This document shows, in pieces, positions 47,487 through 58,857 of a DNA stretch of 64,000 nt. The notes under the pieces were generated by a model. It did not search any database. It had not been told where the DNA came from and was given only the letters and a program-made list of their open reading frames with translations. The stretch's first letter is position 1; each line of letters starts with the position of its first letter. This DNA is from Ophioderma brevispina (lineage: Eukaryota > Echinodermata > Ophiuroidea > Amphilepidida > Ophiodermatidae): the NCBI GenBank assembly GCA_023653785.1, contig JAMKCH010011834.1, forward strand, positions 1 to 64,000. Reading direction: 5' to 3'. The position numbers and the translations under genes were made by a program.

Positions 47487-47662
47487 TACTTTGTCCGGCC
47501 TGAACTAAAAGTGAAGTCATAGCTTTCAAACAGTCTCCTCAAATGTGCGAAAATCGCAAGTAAGCCGCAGCTTGTAATCGCGAGATCGGCGTGCGAGATA
47601 AGCATGCACAATAGCTGCGAGAAAGCTATTGACTTCACTATTAGTCAAGCCATGACAAAGTA
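47487..47662. mobile_element. Foldback element K, copy 2 (TA-flanked)
   Basis: The left arm CTTTGTCCGGCCTGAACTAA pairs with the right arm, which ends GACAAAG. TA lies at both ends. The arms continue inward with 'gtgaagtcatagctt' and 'aagctattgacttcac'. Confidence 0.8.
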
Positions 47663-48199
47663 TGTGAGTAGCTGATCACATGACCAAGGTGAACACTTCC
47701 ATACACACACGCATAGAAACAGTTATCACTATTGCATATTCTGCAAACAACATGGGGGATTCACTGACGAAGAGCTGCATCTGAATTTCCCGCAATCTCC
47801 CGATATATCTGGCCTTATTTCCTTCATCATGATCTACTGTGCTTCTTTGTTTTGTTGTACTGCCCCTATTTTTGTGGAAAGTGGCTCAGGTCACTTCTGC
47901 AAAAATAGTGGGCAGTATGTACAAAAAACTTTAGGAATCGGTATATAGAATGCCAAAATAATGATACCTGCAGTATTTACCTACTGGACTGCACTGCTGA
48001 TACAGACCATAAACTACAAATATAGCAAGGGCATCCATTGGTTTTTTTTAAAGAAAAGGTGAGCCTATGTTCCTTTTTTAAACATTGAAATTATAAACGC
48101 TATGTATCCAAAATGGTAATGAATAATTACAAACAATTGCATTTTAATTCTTTGCACGACATTGCAAGATAAAGCTTAAAAAAAGCCATTCGCAAATAT

Positions 48200-48300
48200 A
48201 AGTCTCCCTGAGGTGTTTTGCTTGCTATTTTCTGACCTGTCTTGCTGCGCTAGACATGCTCGAACTAGCAAGCTACAACACACCTCAGCTTAGCAATTAT
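48200..48300. mobile_element. Small foldback element
   Basis: 'ctgaggtgttttgcttgcta' and 'tagcaagctacaacacacct' are inverted copies about 90 bp apart. Confidence 0.6.
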
Positions 48301-48524
48301 ATCAACGAATGGTCTGTTTTGAGCCTGAATTAAAGGTTTATGATATTTATCAAAGTTACACATGTAGCTAAGGGTACACTCTACATTGCTTGTGTGCGTC
48401 ATTCAAACTTCACCTCAAAAAAAAAAAAAAAAACTCATTCATAGCATGTCATTGATCCTTAGCTTTATGTTCCTATGGGCTCGTTTTCATTAAATATGGC
48501 ATACTTTATTCAATCTTCAGTACA

Positions 48525-49000
48525 TCTCTGTCTCTAAGTGAGTAAATCATCTATCTAATCAGTAAGCAAACCTTTTTAACTGAATCTCTTAAACCAGTTT
48601 ATATCCCATCTGTTATGCATGAAAACTCTTATAACAGTTACGTTGACATGTGCCAGACAGTGACTAGTGAGGAGTAACAGGTTTATTGGACTAAGAGAGT
48701 CAATCATCTACATCATCAATAAGCTAAGCCTTTTAACTGAACCATTTAAAACCAGTTCAAAACATTAAAACCAAGTTAGATCCCAAAACTATATGTTATG
48801 CATGAATACTGCCGTTTCTTCCTTTTCTGTCAATTGTTCAGTTGGAAAAAAGGAAACATGGATGAGAAATTCTAGGACTTCGGCTATTCCTGCAAATTTC
48901 AAATATTATTTTGACTCTCTCAGATAAATCACTGATAGTGTCTTTAATTATACAGTTACATTGAAATATGTGCCAGACAGTGACAGTAAACAGGTTCCAT
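48525..49000 (+). repeat. Diverged local duplication
   Basis: Two units of about 165 and 310 bp share 'aatcatctac', 'aagc-aa-cctttttaactgaa', 'aaaccagtt', 'tgttatgcatgaa' and 'gtgccagacagtgac'. An 18-bp A-run precedes them near 48418-48433. Confidence 0.6.
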
Positions 49001-49504
49001 TCCTAAGGCAGGACATTCACAAAACATTGATGATATCAAATATTGTGCTGATTAAAATAGTCATTTACAGAGCAAGGTGAAATTTTACCAATAGATTTAC
49101 AAGTACAAAAATGGTTGGTTGTCATTTTAAAACAGAAGAAATGTTACAATGAAATCTTACCAAATTATCAGGCAACTCAAATAATGCCGCATTATTCATT
49201 AATAACAATTTGAAATATGGCTGATATCTGGGGATTTAAATGGAAAAGAGAAGGAGATGTCCATTAACCCTAATGGGCCAAACAAACGCCCCCCCCCCCA
49301 AGTGCAGATTGAGTGACAAATTTGCACTATGTAGCCATGTGTCATCAAATGAAGACACATGGGCAGAAAATTGCTGGACGGGCCATCGTCATGATCGTAG
49401 CATGCATCCCTGGTCATGGGGCCTTAGAGAAGGAAAGGGATTTTTTTTAACTCAACAATCAAAGGGTGGATATTTGGCACTTTAATTCCAAATGTCAATC
49501 AGCA
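49001..49504. other. Unclassified stretch
   Basis: No gene or element was recognised. Opposite-strand overlapping frames at 49199-49485 look like chance. Confidence 0.35.
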
Positions 49505-49800
49505 GTTTTTGCAGCATATAAATGGTTCGCCTGCAGGCGGAGTGCGTATATCTCTGCCTTTGGGCCAGATTCCATCATATAATGTTGCTGAGGGAAGGGG
49601 GTTCGCCACTCCTCCCGCACAGCGAGTCCGTTTTACATTCCCAGCATATGCCGGTGCCCATTTATACTCCTGGGTGGAAAGAGGCAAGCGAGGTAGTCCT
49701 TGCCCAAGTGCACAACACATTGGCAACAGCGGGGCTTGAACCCACAAGCTTATGCTTATGAGGCGAACACTGATCCAACTGCACCACATGTGCAGCATAT
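49505..49800 (-). mobile_element. tRNA-derived SINE
   Basis: The minus-strand head has an A-box-like 'tggtgcagttggatcagtg' and a B box 'gggttcaagcccc'. The head is followed by a body with 'gcacttgggcaaggactacc' and 'ccacccaggagtataaatgg', resembling the conserved central domain of metazoan SINEs. It ends in 'atataatgatggaatctgg'-like text. A degraded relative lies at 61200-61435 in the same orientation. The three open frames here are shadows. Confidence 0.8.
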
Positions 49801-50510
49801 GCTTGACATAAATTATGGTATTGATAAGGAAAATTAGGGTATATCATCATGTGATTGCAACAAAGTCAAAACTGATATTTGACGAAATTGAGAACTGGTA
49901 CGCAAATATGCATGATTTCAAGGTGCCCTACCCGATTACAACATGCAGTTTTGTGTGATTCATAGTGAAGGCCATTGCCATCATACCTTAATTATAAAAT
50001 TTCCCTTTATATTTCCTTCAAATTACCTGCAGTTTGGCACTAACATTGCAACAGCTGCTCTAATTTAAGTGGGATAAAAACACCGAGGGAGAACAAAGGC
50101 CATTTTAAAAAGCCTCATCACCGATTTCTTAATTTTAATACTTAATAATTAAAAAAAAAAAACAATTTTATTTATACCTTCATGCCACCTGATCAAGTGA
50201 TGTTTTGCTCCAGAAATACTTACTAGTGTTTTGCTGGTTCCCTGTGACTTTAATCTTCTACATACTACCATTGACCAAGAATACAGGATATGCTCACTAA
50301 TCAGTCTAATTTGAGGCTGTAGATATTTAGCAAAATAATGACCTGTTATTTCAAGTGTACAAAATCCCACAGAATACAACAAAGAATGATATTTTTTTAT
50401 GTGTACCATTGTCAAATTTGCAACACCAACAGGAACATACTCTATAGCTTTCTGATTGTATGCAATATCAGTAGCATTGTCACTGTAATCCGAGGAATTT
50501 TCTCACCCGT
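49801..50510. other. Unclassified AT-rich stretch
   Basis: No gene or repeat was recognised apart from an A-run near 50150. Confidence 0.35.
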
Positions 50511-50512
50511 TA

Positions 50513-50879
50513 TTTTAGAGGTGCATTTCGTGATTTCTGCACCTTCTGTTTTATTCATTAATCACTAGATATCCTTGAGAATAGCTTATTCTCAAAATAT
50601 GAGCTGATCCCGATCTTGTGGTTTTGTGTTATGAGCAATTGCTTGTTTCCCACGGTCCCATAGGCTACTGTGCTGTAATTTCTGTCCGTTTACGGACAGA
50701 AAATACAAAATTGTGAATTTCTTACAGATGCGACTGAATTTGCACGTAAGATTGGGCACACGTTGATTACTAAGGCTAACGGTTCAGATGATATAAAAAT
50801 CTCAACATTTTTTAGGTAAGTCGGGGGGACGAGGCTGTGGATCACGAAATGCCCCTTTAAACTTTCTTAGTATGTTGAA
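50513..50879 (-). mobile_element. TTAA-type MITE N, copy 1
   Basis: The right end 'atcacgaaatgcccctttaa' is an inverted match to the left-end text 'gaggtgcatttcgtgat' near 50518. The interior shares 'ctgtccg'/'ctgtcta', 'acaaaattgtgaatttc' and 'tataaaaatctca' with 61525-61758. The left TTAA is degenerate. Confidence 0.6.
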
Positions 50880-51119
50880 AGAAAAAAAAGTCCACTCATG
50901 TAGGACTAATCCTGGTTTAAACCCAGGTCTAAAGTTAGACTACCTTTGGGAATACCAGCCTTTGTCTTTAAACCATATTCCCCTGTATTAATGTTACTGT
51001 GGTGGATCACCACTCCTCTCTCACAGTGAGCCTATTTTACCTTCCTAGCCAGGCGGTGGCGGCCAAGCCTCATTCATTATAGCAACTCACCAAAAATGTC
51101 AATAGAAATTACAGCAAAA

Positions 51120-51410
51120 CGGAGTGCAAACCACAAACCATTTTGGGTGCTTTGATGTGGATCGTTCATGGGTGTTCCCATGATCCACATACGACCTCAT
51201 CCTCGTTCGTTATTCATACAAAAAATTCAGAAATAATCCTTCCAGTGGAGTTGATTCTTCAACTCCAGCGGATTTGGATAAATTTCCTTGACAACAGTAT
51301 ACAAAAATTCTGTGAATTTTCATCAGATTTCGCTTTTATGTGTTAAAACACCAATGGCGGCATCTGAAATTGGGATTTCTTGGCCGCCCTCCCCTGTTCC
51401 TAGCATAAGC
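51120..51410 (+). repeat. Dispersed repeat H, copy 2, with central hairpin
   Basis: It contains GGAGTTGA-TTCT-TCAACTCC near 51247-51268 and the end-like text 'cttggccgccctcccctg'. Homologous to 39010-39260 in the other orientation. Confidence 0.55.
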
Positions 51411-51428
51411 ATTTATACTTTTGTCTCG

Positions 51429-51562
51429 TCGAAGTATGAAGTGACGACGGGCGCGCGTATACATAGTGCCGCCTTTCAGTGCAGTGCGCTTGTGTTTGCC
51501 TTATGCGCGCGATGAAAGCTGGTTCAATGTATACGCCCCGCGTCGCTACTTCATTACTTCGA
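51429..51562. mobile_element. GC-rich foldback element, 134 bp
   Basis: The left arm TCGAAGTATGAAGTGACGAC pairs with the right arm GTCGCTACTTCATTACTTCGA-like text. Inside the arms are 'gcgcgtatacat' and 'atgtatacgcc'. The arms are about 50 bp each around a 35-bp centre. Confidence 0.8.
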
Positions 51563-51589
51563 GCTGGACAGAGTTATAGAACTAGGGGC

Positions 51590-51690
51590 AGAGAGGATCT
51601 AATGTGGGATTAAGCGCCATGCTCAAGGGTACAACTTGTGCACCCTGGGTAATCGGGTCTGTCGTGGTGCAAGACCCCTTCCCTCAGCTT
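51590..51690 (-). repeat. SINE-like fragment
   Basis: 'gctcaagggtacaacttgtgc' and 'ccctgggtaatcggg' resemble decayed parts of the SINE at 49505-49800. No tRNA-like head was found. Confidence 0.35.
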
Positions 51691-52626
51691 TTTTTTGATT
51701 AGTCTTTATCTAAAAGAACTTGTCACACCTTTAAGTACTGCCCAGTTAGAGATAAATTCTCATTCAATTTCCACAACCTTTTCTAATGGCTAATCTAACT
51801 AAATTCTAAATATGGACTAATAATAAATAAGGCTTAGCAGTAAATGGCTTTACTCATATCCAATGTATTTGCTCACTTAACTTTAAAGTTTTATCATCTA
51901 TAGAGGCAGTCAGTGTTGATTCTAATTCCAAATCACTATTGGAAGATAAATATTCTCAAGTCTTAAGTTACCCTCTCAAATGTCTTAAGGTATAGAAGTC
52001 TTTCACCTCACTGATGCATAACCTATAACAAAAGGTGTTAGTTCCCGTAGTATTCATCATTCAGATCAATTTAATACCCGACCTCAAAGTACTTGTGCTA
52101 TTCAAAGTGTGACCCATACTTTTATGCATACATATCCAACATGCATGTTGTTCTTTAAATTTAGAAAGTCTCCATAAATTTGGAATGTACTTTGCCATTC
52201 CCGGCAAGATGGCCGCTAATCCGAAAGGTATTAGACCTCTATTGGTTATGGCCCAAAAGTGAAATTTGAGAACTATATATGAAGGTTTAGTTTCATTGTA
52301 TTGACCAAATTTTGTCACAAAAGTGCCCTTGACATCACTGAAAATAAAGTATTATAAATTTAGTATATAGTATCATACCAAAAGGGTTTACTTCTCAGAA
52401 TACTGTATCTATGTATAAATTTAAAGTTTCCAATAATGAGACAATGTTTATTCCATTAAGATTTCCAAATTCATAAGTGTGTCAGAAAAAAAGTCAGATG
52501 GGTCAGGTTTGTAGAAATATGGATTCTGGGCTCCTTCCTTTGCTAACACACTTAACCCTCTGAGCACAACCTATCAATCTATCAACATCTAAGCACTATC
52601 ATGATTGGTTATTTGAAAGGTAATAA
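51691..52626. other. Unclassified AT-rich stretch
   Basis: No gene, TIR or tandem repeat was recognised. Confidence 0.35.
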
Positions 52627-53050
52627 TATGTGACCCACTTTTACAAACCCTGGAACAAGTCGCAGCGACTTATTCCTCATTTGATCAGAGCCAGTCAGAA
52701 ATATCTAAATCCCTAGTTCTTTCATCTTTAACAATAAAAGGAAGTATGACTTATCCCACTAGCCATGTGATGGATTTTAATTCTGACATGACATCTTTGT
52801 ATCTCTGGAATTAATTCTTTGCTTTTAAGCATTTGTACTTTAAGTACACAAACGACTGAAATGCTAACAGTGACCTGTTCTTTATGCAAAGGTGAATTTG
52901 AATAGCGAGGCATAACAAATAAGGTACTGAACCTACTGATTGATTTCTAATGCGAATAACTTGTATGCACATTGCACAACAACCTTTATTGCAAAAAAGG
53001 AGTGTTTTGTCACTGCGACTTGTTCCTGGGTTGTAAAGTGGGTCACATAT
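52627..53050. mobile_element. TA-flanked MITE with TGTGACCCAC ends
   Basis: The left end TGTGACCCACTTTTACAAAC and the right end GTTGTAAAGTGGGTCACA are inverted, and 'gaacaagtcgcag' / 'ctgcgacttgttc' extend the match to about 40 bp. TA is present on both sides. Minus-strand frames inside are not transposases. Confidence 0.88.
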
Positions 53051-53190
53051 CATGTAGTGAGCAACTGGCTCAATTTGGAAAGAGTGCACCCTCCAAATTT
53101 TTGAAAACCCATATTTTTGTATGGTTGTAATGCTTACATGTGTTGACTCCCACTTGGAATGATTTTATAATAAAATCACTCTATACAGAA

Positions 53191-53411
53191 ACCTATACTT
53201 TGATTACCCACCAAATAGGTGGGCCTCATAAGAGTGCAGAATGATATGGAATAATGTAGGTGCAAGGCAACGCAAGAGACGCATAGAATGTATATTATGC
53301 GTGGCGCACACGATTCTGTGTAAACGCTCGAGTACATTAGGTTTACTTTTACGCACGGAACGATAACAACCGAATAATTCTCGCCTATTTGGTGGTAATC
53401 AAAGTATAGGT
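53191..53411. mobile_element. Inverted-repeat MITE with ACCTATACTTTGATTACC ends
   Basis: The left end ACCTATACTTTGATTACC and right end GGTAATCAAAGTATAGGT are perfect inverted repeats. They extend with 'accaaatagg' / 'cctatttggt' to about 28 bp. Non-coding. Target duplication is unclear. Confidence 0.85.
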
Positions 53412-53455
53412 TCAGAGTGTTAAACCACAAAAAAAATACAAATACGGGTTGATTG

Positions 53456-53587
53456 GGTGTTTCCGTAACCTGACCAAGTTTACCTGACCACCTTCCCCTA
53501 TGAATTCAACAACCTTAACAGAATAAAGCTGTAAAGGTTGTTGAAATTCGCAGTGGTCAAGAAAGGTGGTCAGGTTACGGGAACACC
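53456..53587. mobile_element. Short foldback element, 132 bp
   Basis: The left arm starts GGTGTTTCCGTAACCTGACC and the right arm ends GGTCAGGTTACGGGAACACC. Further pairing 'caacaacctt' / 'aaggttgttg' brings almost the whole element into one hairpin. 'gattg' occurs at both flanks and may be a target duplication. Confidence 0.85.
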
Positions 53588-53589
53588 GG

Positions 53590-54349
53590 ATTGATTCCCT
53601 TTGTATGCACACTGTTTGACCAATCTGTCACCTTTGGAATTAGAGAATTATAAGTCCATAGTGTTCATGTAGTAAGTCAATTAACACATTTGGTGGTAAA
53701 AAAATACAATGTATCTATAATAAAGACCAAAACCGTGGGAAATCTTTGGCATCATAATGTGACATCTGTGTACTAAGACACAGCATTCTGCGTGCAAAAT
53801 TGTGATTTTGTGTTCTTAATCAATCATTTGAGAGCAAAATAAAGGAATTTTTATACTTTATTGCAAAATGAGCATGTATTCTTCAAGTAAGAACAATGGT
53901 ATGGCTTACAGAGAGATACAGCAGCAGTATTTTGATTGGGTACTCAAAGGTTCATATTGTGTTGTATCCTGTAATGAGCCAATCAGAAAGACTTTAGCAT
54001 ACGGTGATAATTCTCAAGAGTTCACATCCTTTTGCATCATCTGGCCCAAATATGTCTGAATTTTCTCACAAATATCACACACGCACACACACTATGTGAC
54101 CCTCCTGAAAATTATCCCAGCACCATCTTGCACAACACCTTGATCAGCACTGTATATAGGCATGACTTATTTGGCTTTTTTTGGTAAGATGCCCCCACAA
54201 CTGTGGTTTAATCACATTATATTGAAAATTTGCAAATGAGCTCATTAATATTCATAACCTTTCCAAAAAGTATACAGCACATCCTCATCATGTTCTATCA
54301 CCATGCCACATTTGAAGCTCATTGACTAATCATAAGTCTGTAGAGTGAA
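53590..54349. other. Unclassified stretch with repeat E copy
   Basis: 53925-53995 carries 'ttttgattgggtactcaaagg' and 'aatgagccaatcagaaag', as near 33190-33260 and 36955-37025. A short CA-repeat lies at 54070-54095. No gene was recognised. Confidence 0.45.
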
Positions 54350-54892
54350 TTAAAGCAATAGCAGCACATTTTTTGAAGAGTGCCCCCAATTTTCAAAATT
54401 TGATATTTTGCAGTGTTATGTTGGTAATTGTCTAGGAAACCTGCGAACAAGAAATGCTCAAAAATGTGTATTTATCATAAAATAAGCAATTTTGTAATTA
54501 GAATTGGGATCCCAGATTGACTTAACGGAAGAGCTAGAAATGCTAAGTTTATGCCCGTCCATGATGAAATAGTGCCATCTCAGGAAAATGAGCCTTAACT
54601 TGACTTGCCTGAACTAATAAAACAACTAATGGATGAGCGTAGACACATACATAGCGCTATTTCATGTTGGAAGTCCGTTTCGAGCAGCCGTTGAATTATT
54701 ATCGGAGATCTCTGATATTAATTATTCTAACTACAAAACTCCTTCGTTTGCGACACATACATGTAGACACTTTCGAGCTTAACCATTCACAGGTATAGTT
54801 TACTAGCCAGTTACCAATGCAACCGTGTAAAAATCTCAATTTTTTTGGAAAATTGGAGGTGCTCTTCAAAAAATGTGCTATTATTGCTTTAA
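54350..54892 (+). mobile_element. MITE family C, copy 3 (foldback, TTAA-flanked)
   Basis: TTAA lies at both ends, with TIRs AAAGCAATAGCAGCACATT and AATGTGCTATTATTGCTTT. Arms of about 180 bp are inverted ('ctagtaaactatacctgtg' type text in both). Collinear with 33706-34251. Confidence 0.95.
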
Positions 54893-56255
54893 TTAAATGT
54901 TCTAATGTAGACATCCAGGCAGCCACATGTTTTGGGGACCAAAATATTCCCTCTTTACATTCATCATGTCTTTTATCAAATGAAGCACCACGCACCACAC
55001 ACTCATTATGCTAATCATGTTGCACTTAAGTAAAGAGGGATGCCGATTTGGTACCGATCAAATTATAAAAGAAAAATGAGTCAAGACAAGCCCCTGGTCA
55101 AAACTGTAGCCCATGCAGCAACCTTCTTAGATACATTGTATATACATTTTGTAATATAAATAAACTGCATACTTTTAACATGTACAATAGTATATAAAAA
55201 ATTCATGAGAATCACCATATACATTGTTTATTTCAATCTTTCTTGTTTGATATGGTGCATATGTGGTTCATAAAAGTTAGGATTGCATATCTATGCATTT
55301 TTTTTTAACTGCTTTTGTTTTTATATTTTACAAAGAATGTTCATGACACCAGTCAATTATTTCAAAAAATTGAGCACCTGACTGTCCAACATGAGATGGG
55401 CACTGCCTGGATCATTGGGGTCCAGATCACGACTGCAACAATCAACATCCCAACTAAGGTCTTGGAGTTTGTTCCCGAAACTCAATCGTATATCTATTGC
55501 CATACTAAGTCATACCAGAGTGTACCAATTTGTCGCAAAGCACTGTGTAACTGATCGAAAAAAAGTCTGTTTTGGGTAGGACATACGCATGAGTTAGTAT
55601 ACATATTGGGTTACGCACGAGTTTAGGGAAGGACCCCTGCTCTTTATTTTAAAATGGGCTTTACAGTCCATCATATTGTATTATTGTTCATTCTTTCATT
55701 CAAAGAACATTTTGCAACAGCACAAAAATCTCCTCTTCTGACTAATTTCAAATCAAATGTTATATTTCCATAGGAAAACATTTTGTAAACATGGCCCATT
55801 TTTTATGTGTGCCTGCCTTGCATCTCCACAACTCAAGAACCCACAAGCAACATTTTACAGTACTTTCAGTATGGCTAGATCAAAGCTGGCTTCAGGACAA
55901 AAACCGTCATTCAAGAAGGCTTTTTTTTGTTTTGTCCACAAAAAATCTACATGAGAGCACTGGCATAGGTTAAGCTTGGTGATATAATACTTCCTATCTT
56001 TGCTCAAAGTGTTGTTTTTTTCACTTGTCAAATTCCAATAATATCTTAAAGTGCTCATTTGGAAGGTTTGATTATGAAATAATTGTTAAATCATGTATGG
56101 AAATTTTTATCGTTGGGGAACCACCCTCTTCAAAAAAAACGTTTTGTGTTGTAGACAAAATGGCACTGAAATACATATAATTAAATAACAAGCATTTATC
56201 AAAAGTGGCCATATGCAAAGAAAAGTCTGGGGGTTACGGACCGTCTTTTTTTCCC
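54893..56255. other. Unclassified stretch
   Basis: A minus-strand frame at 55353-55500 reads protein-like ('DPNDPGSAHLMLDSQVLNFL') and stops at TAA, but lacks convincing splice context and overlaps a forward frame of similar quality at 55315-55554. No call is made. The rest is AT-rich without recognised elements. Confidence 0.35.
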
Positions 56256-56512
56256 TATCACTGGAGGTGGGGGTAATTATCTATCACTGGGGGTAGGGGA
56301 ATTGCCTATCACTGGGGGTGGGGGAATTCCCTATGCACTGGGGGTGGGGTAATTGTCTATCACTGGGGGTGGGGTATTGTCTATCACTGGGGGTGGGAAG
56401 TATCTACCCTGGGGTGGGGGAATTGTCTTCACTACTCCTGGGGGGTGGGGAATTAGCTAGCACTGGGGTGGGGGAATTGTCTATCACTGGGGGTGGGGGC
56501 ATTGTAATAGTT
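56256..56512 (+). repeat. 25-bp minisatellite
   Basis: The unit is CTATCACTGGGGGTGGGGGAATTGT with about ten imperfect copies, some shortened. Each unit has G5 and G4-5 runs, so the G-rich strand could form G-quadruplexes. The small open frame across it is an artefact. Confidence 0.95.
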
Positions 56513-56934
56513 CTCTGCTAATACCTCCACTGGGGAACCCTGCAACAATTTCACATGGAGCATCACCAATCAAGAATCATTCATTTTTCTGGATGAATTA
56601 ATTGAAGTTGATTATCCAATCCCTTCTCAGATCATCCCTGGGTGATTGACTCCCAAGTATATTTCCTGTTAAAAAGATATAGAGAGATTTTTCATCCATC
56701 TCTGAAGAGTTGCAGCCTTGGTTGTGCAGATGCGAGCATTGCATTGTTTGCTTCACTTCAAAAACTTTTGTTAATAGCTACCCAAAATCTTGTCATTTTA
56801 AAAGTACTACCTACCCCCAAGTTAATAGCCAAGTCTCTAATGCCACTCAAATCTTACTCTACAGTTTATATATTAACTTAAATATTCTCATAAGGAAGTG
56901 ATTAAGATTTAGCCTTGTGGGCTCTCTACTGTTG

Positions 56935-57059
56935 TCACGTGTTCCCTCCCTGGGATGTGCTTTCTTTCTTCACTATATCGCTGACTTGGTCGGGAAGTTT
57001 CGAGGGTTCGGTGAGTACTGACGTACGCTTGCTTACTTGGCGAAGAGCTGATAGCACCA
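56935..57059 (-). CDS. Candidate terminal coding exon of an unidentified gene
   Basis: The minus-strand acceptor 'tctcctgtttcatttcag' precedes the exon. Joined in phase 1 to the exon at 58858-58986, it reads 'VVLSALRQVSKRTSVLTEPS' then 'KLPDQVSDIVKKESTSQGGN' and stops at TGA 56937-56935. The text is helical at first, then polar and probably disordered, as expected for a C-terminus. Another frame (with 'GAISSSPSKQAYVSTH') is also open, so the frame rests on phase agreement with the upstream exon. An internal 'caagtaagc' could serve as an alternative donor. The gene family is not recognised. No clear poly(A) signal was found just downstream. Confidence 0.5.
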
Positions 57060-57329
57060 CTGAAATGAAACAGGAGAAGATAGTCATATTGACCATGGTA
57101 CATTGACCTTAGTATAACATTAGCAAAAAAATGACAAAAAAAAGCTGATAATTGAGATCTTTGCATGGAGTTTATGTGGAAAAAAATCACTACACATGCT
57201 TAGGCGTGTGGGTTATCTGCGACAAAGCTCCTCCAGTCTAATGTTGAAAAACCAATGTGGAATGTTACAGTGTAAAATGTAATTACTTGCACTACTTTAC
57301 TGCCTGGTCAACACTTAAAATAAACTGAC

Positions 57330-58015
57330 ATGTTGTTGTTGTACGGTTCCGTCATGACTGACAGGTCGCGACCTTCGTGATGACATGCCATCTCTGTCTG
57401 TCTGCTACCAAAGCATACATTGGTGGAAGAGATTGTCCAACAAGAGTTTTAATCCTGTCGATCCACAGTGTCCGTGGCCTCCCACGTTTCCTCCTTCCTT
57501 CAATCTTTCCTTGAAGGATGACTTTTTCAAGGCAGTTACCCTCCCGTCTTGCAATATGGCCAAAGTAACTTAGTGTTTGGCGGTTGACATGATCCAGCAG
57601 ATGGTCTTTTTCTCCAATTTCCTGCAGCACACTATTGTTGGTTTCTTTTTTGCAGTCCAGGATATTCTGAGCATTCTGCGCCAGAACCAGAGCTCAAAGG
57701 CATGAATCCTTTTACAATCTGCTTTTGTGAGTGTCCAGGATTCACAGCCGTAGGTTGCAACTGGGAAGATGAGTGCACGAACCAAGTGAGTTTTTGTTGC
57801 CTTTGTGATTCCTCTATCAGCCCATATTTTTGTGAGCTTAGCCATTGAAGATCTAGCCATTGCTAAGCGCTTTCTGATTTCAATTCCACAGCCGCCATCC
57901 TGGGAGATTAGGGCACCAAGGAAGTTGAATTGAATAACCCTTTCCACTTCCTTTCCATCCACTAAGAGAAGATCTGTAGGTAGGTCTTCACCAATGATCA
58001 TGATCTTGGTAAACT
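57330..58015 (-). pseudogene. RTE-clade LINE 3' end (RT C-terminal region)
   Basis: Minus-strand frames read 'FLGALISQDGGCGIEIRKRL', 'GCESWTLTKAD', 'RIHAFELWFWRRMLRISWTA', 'LSYFGHIARREGN' and 'GKIEGRRKRGRPRTLWIDRI', followed by a W/R-rich end stopping near 57352. This order is typical of the post-RT part of RTE/BovB-type LINEs. One frameshift near 57600 separates the two halves. The element is 5'-truncated near 58015. Its 3' end has a short ACA-repeat tail at 57330-57345, as RTE elements do. It sits in the proposed intron between 57059 and 58858. Confidence 0.85.
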
Positions 58016-58387
58016 GACATAATACACTTATATTTGGGTTATGCTTTTTTTTATCATACCATGCACCAGAAATGGTTTATGTACTCCCGACAGTATTGTT
58101 TGTAACTTAAATTCAAATTGACAAATTGAGTTGGTTTTTACACTATCTTCTTTTAAATTAAATTTTTTATTCTCAGAATTTAATGCACATGATTTTACTA
58201 ATGCAGATGGGAGCTTTGAAACAAACTTTTCTTAATGTGACCAAATCAATTTGATGTCTTGAAGTTTTTGTTTCTTAGCTCTGTCAGATGAGACTAAGGA
58301 AGTATAGTGTTCTTCCCACGATGCAATTTTCAAATGCAATTTTTGCACTGGTTGTCACATAAGTCTATATATGGACACAGAAAGTAC

Positions 58388-58731
58388 TTAAAGGTGCGTG
58401 TTCCGATCGTGTTTGGGACCCCCCTGATTTACCCGGAAGTAGTATCGATTTTGATATCAGATGAAAGGACGTATTTTTCTCATTTTCGTCCTGAAATATG
58501 AGCCCTCAAATCCATTTCATTCCCAAGATATGAACGAAAAACCGCCGTTTTAGTGGTTAACCATCATTATTAGCACAGTATTGAATAGGGGTTTGCAATA
58601 TGCATTATTGCTTCTACCATCAAAACCGCAAGTTTGTTTCCCATGGTACTTGATGGGGCGTATGTGCAAGTGCCAAGCTTTCATATCAAGTAGAGAACAC
58701 AATACACATGGATCGGAACAAGCACCTTTAA
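58388..58731 (+). mobile_element. MITE family B, copy 2 (TTAA-flanked)
   Basis: The left end is TTAAAGGTGCGTGTTCCGAT and the right end ATCGGAACAAGCACCTTTAA, collinear with 34504-34846 and with few differences. Lies in the proposed host intron. Confidence 0.95.
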
Positions 58732-58857
58732 ATGCGAAGATTGGAATGAGTTCTGTTCATTTAGGTCATTTTGGTCACTATAAACATATGTGACAAGCGG
58801 TACAAAAATTGTATTGGAAAAATGCATTGTGGGATACATCCTGTTGATGAGACTTAC

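Noticed and set aside
49720..49795. Functional tRNA gene on the minus strand
   Set aside because: A and B boxes are present, but a full cloverleaf is not evident and the sequence continues into a SINE body.
55315..55554. Overlapping protein-like frames on both strands (forward 79 codons; minus 49 codons)
   Set aside because: Neither has strong splice signals and they compete for the same bases; no family was recognised.
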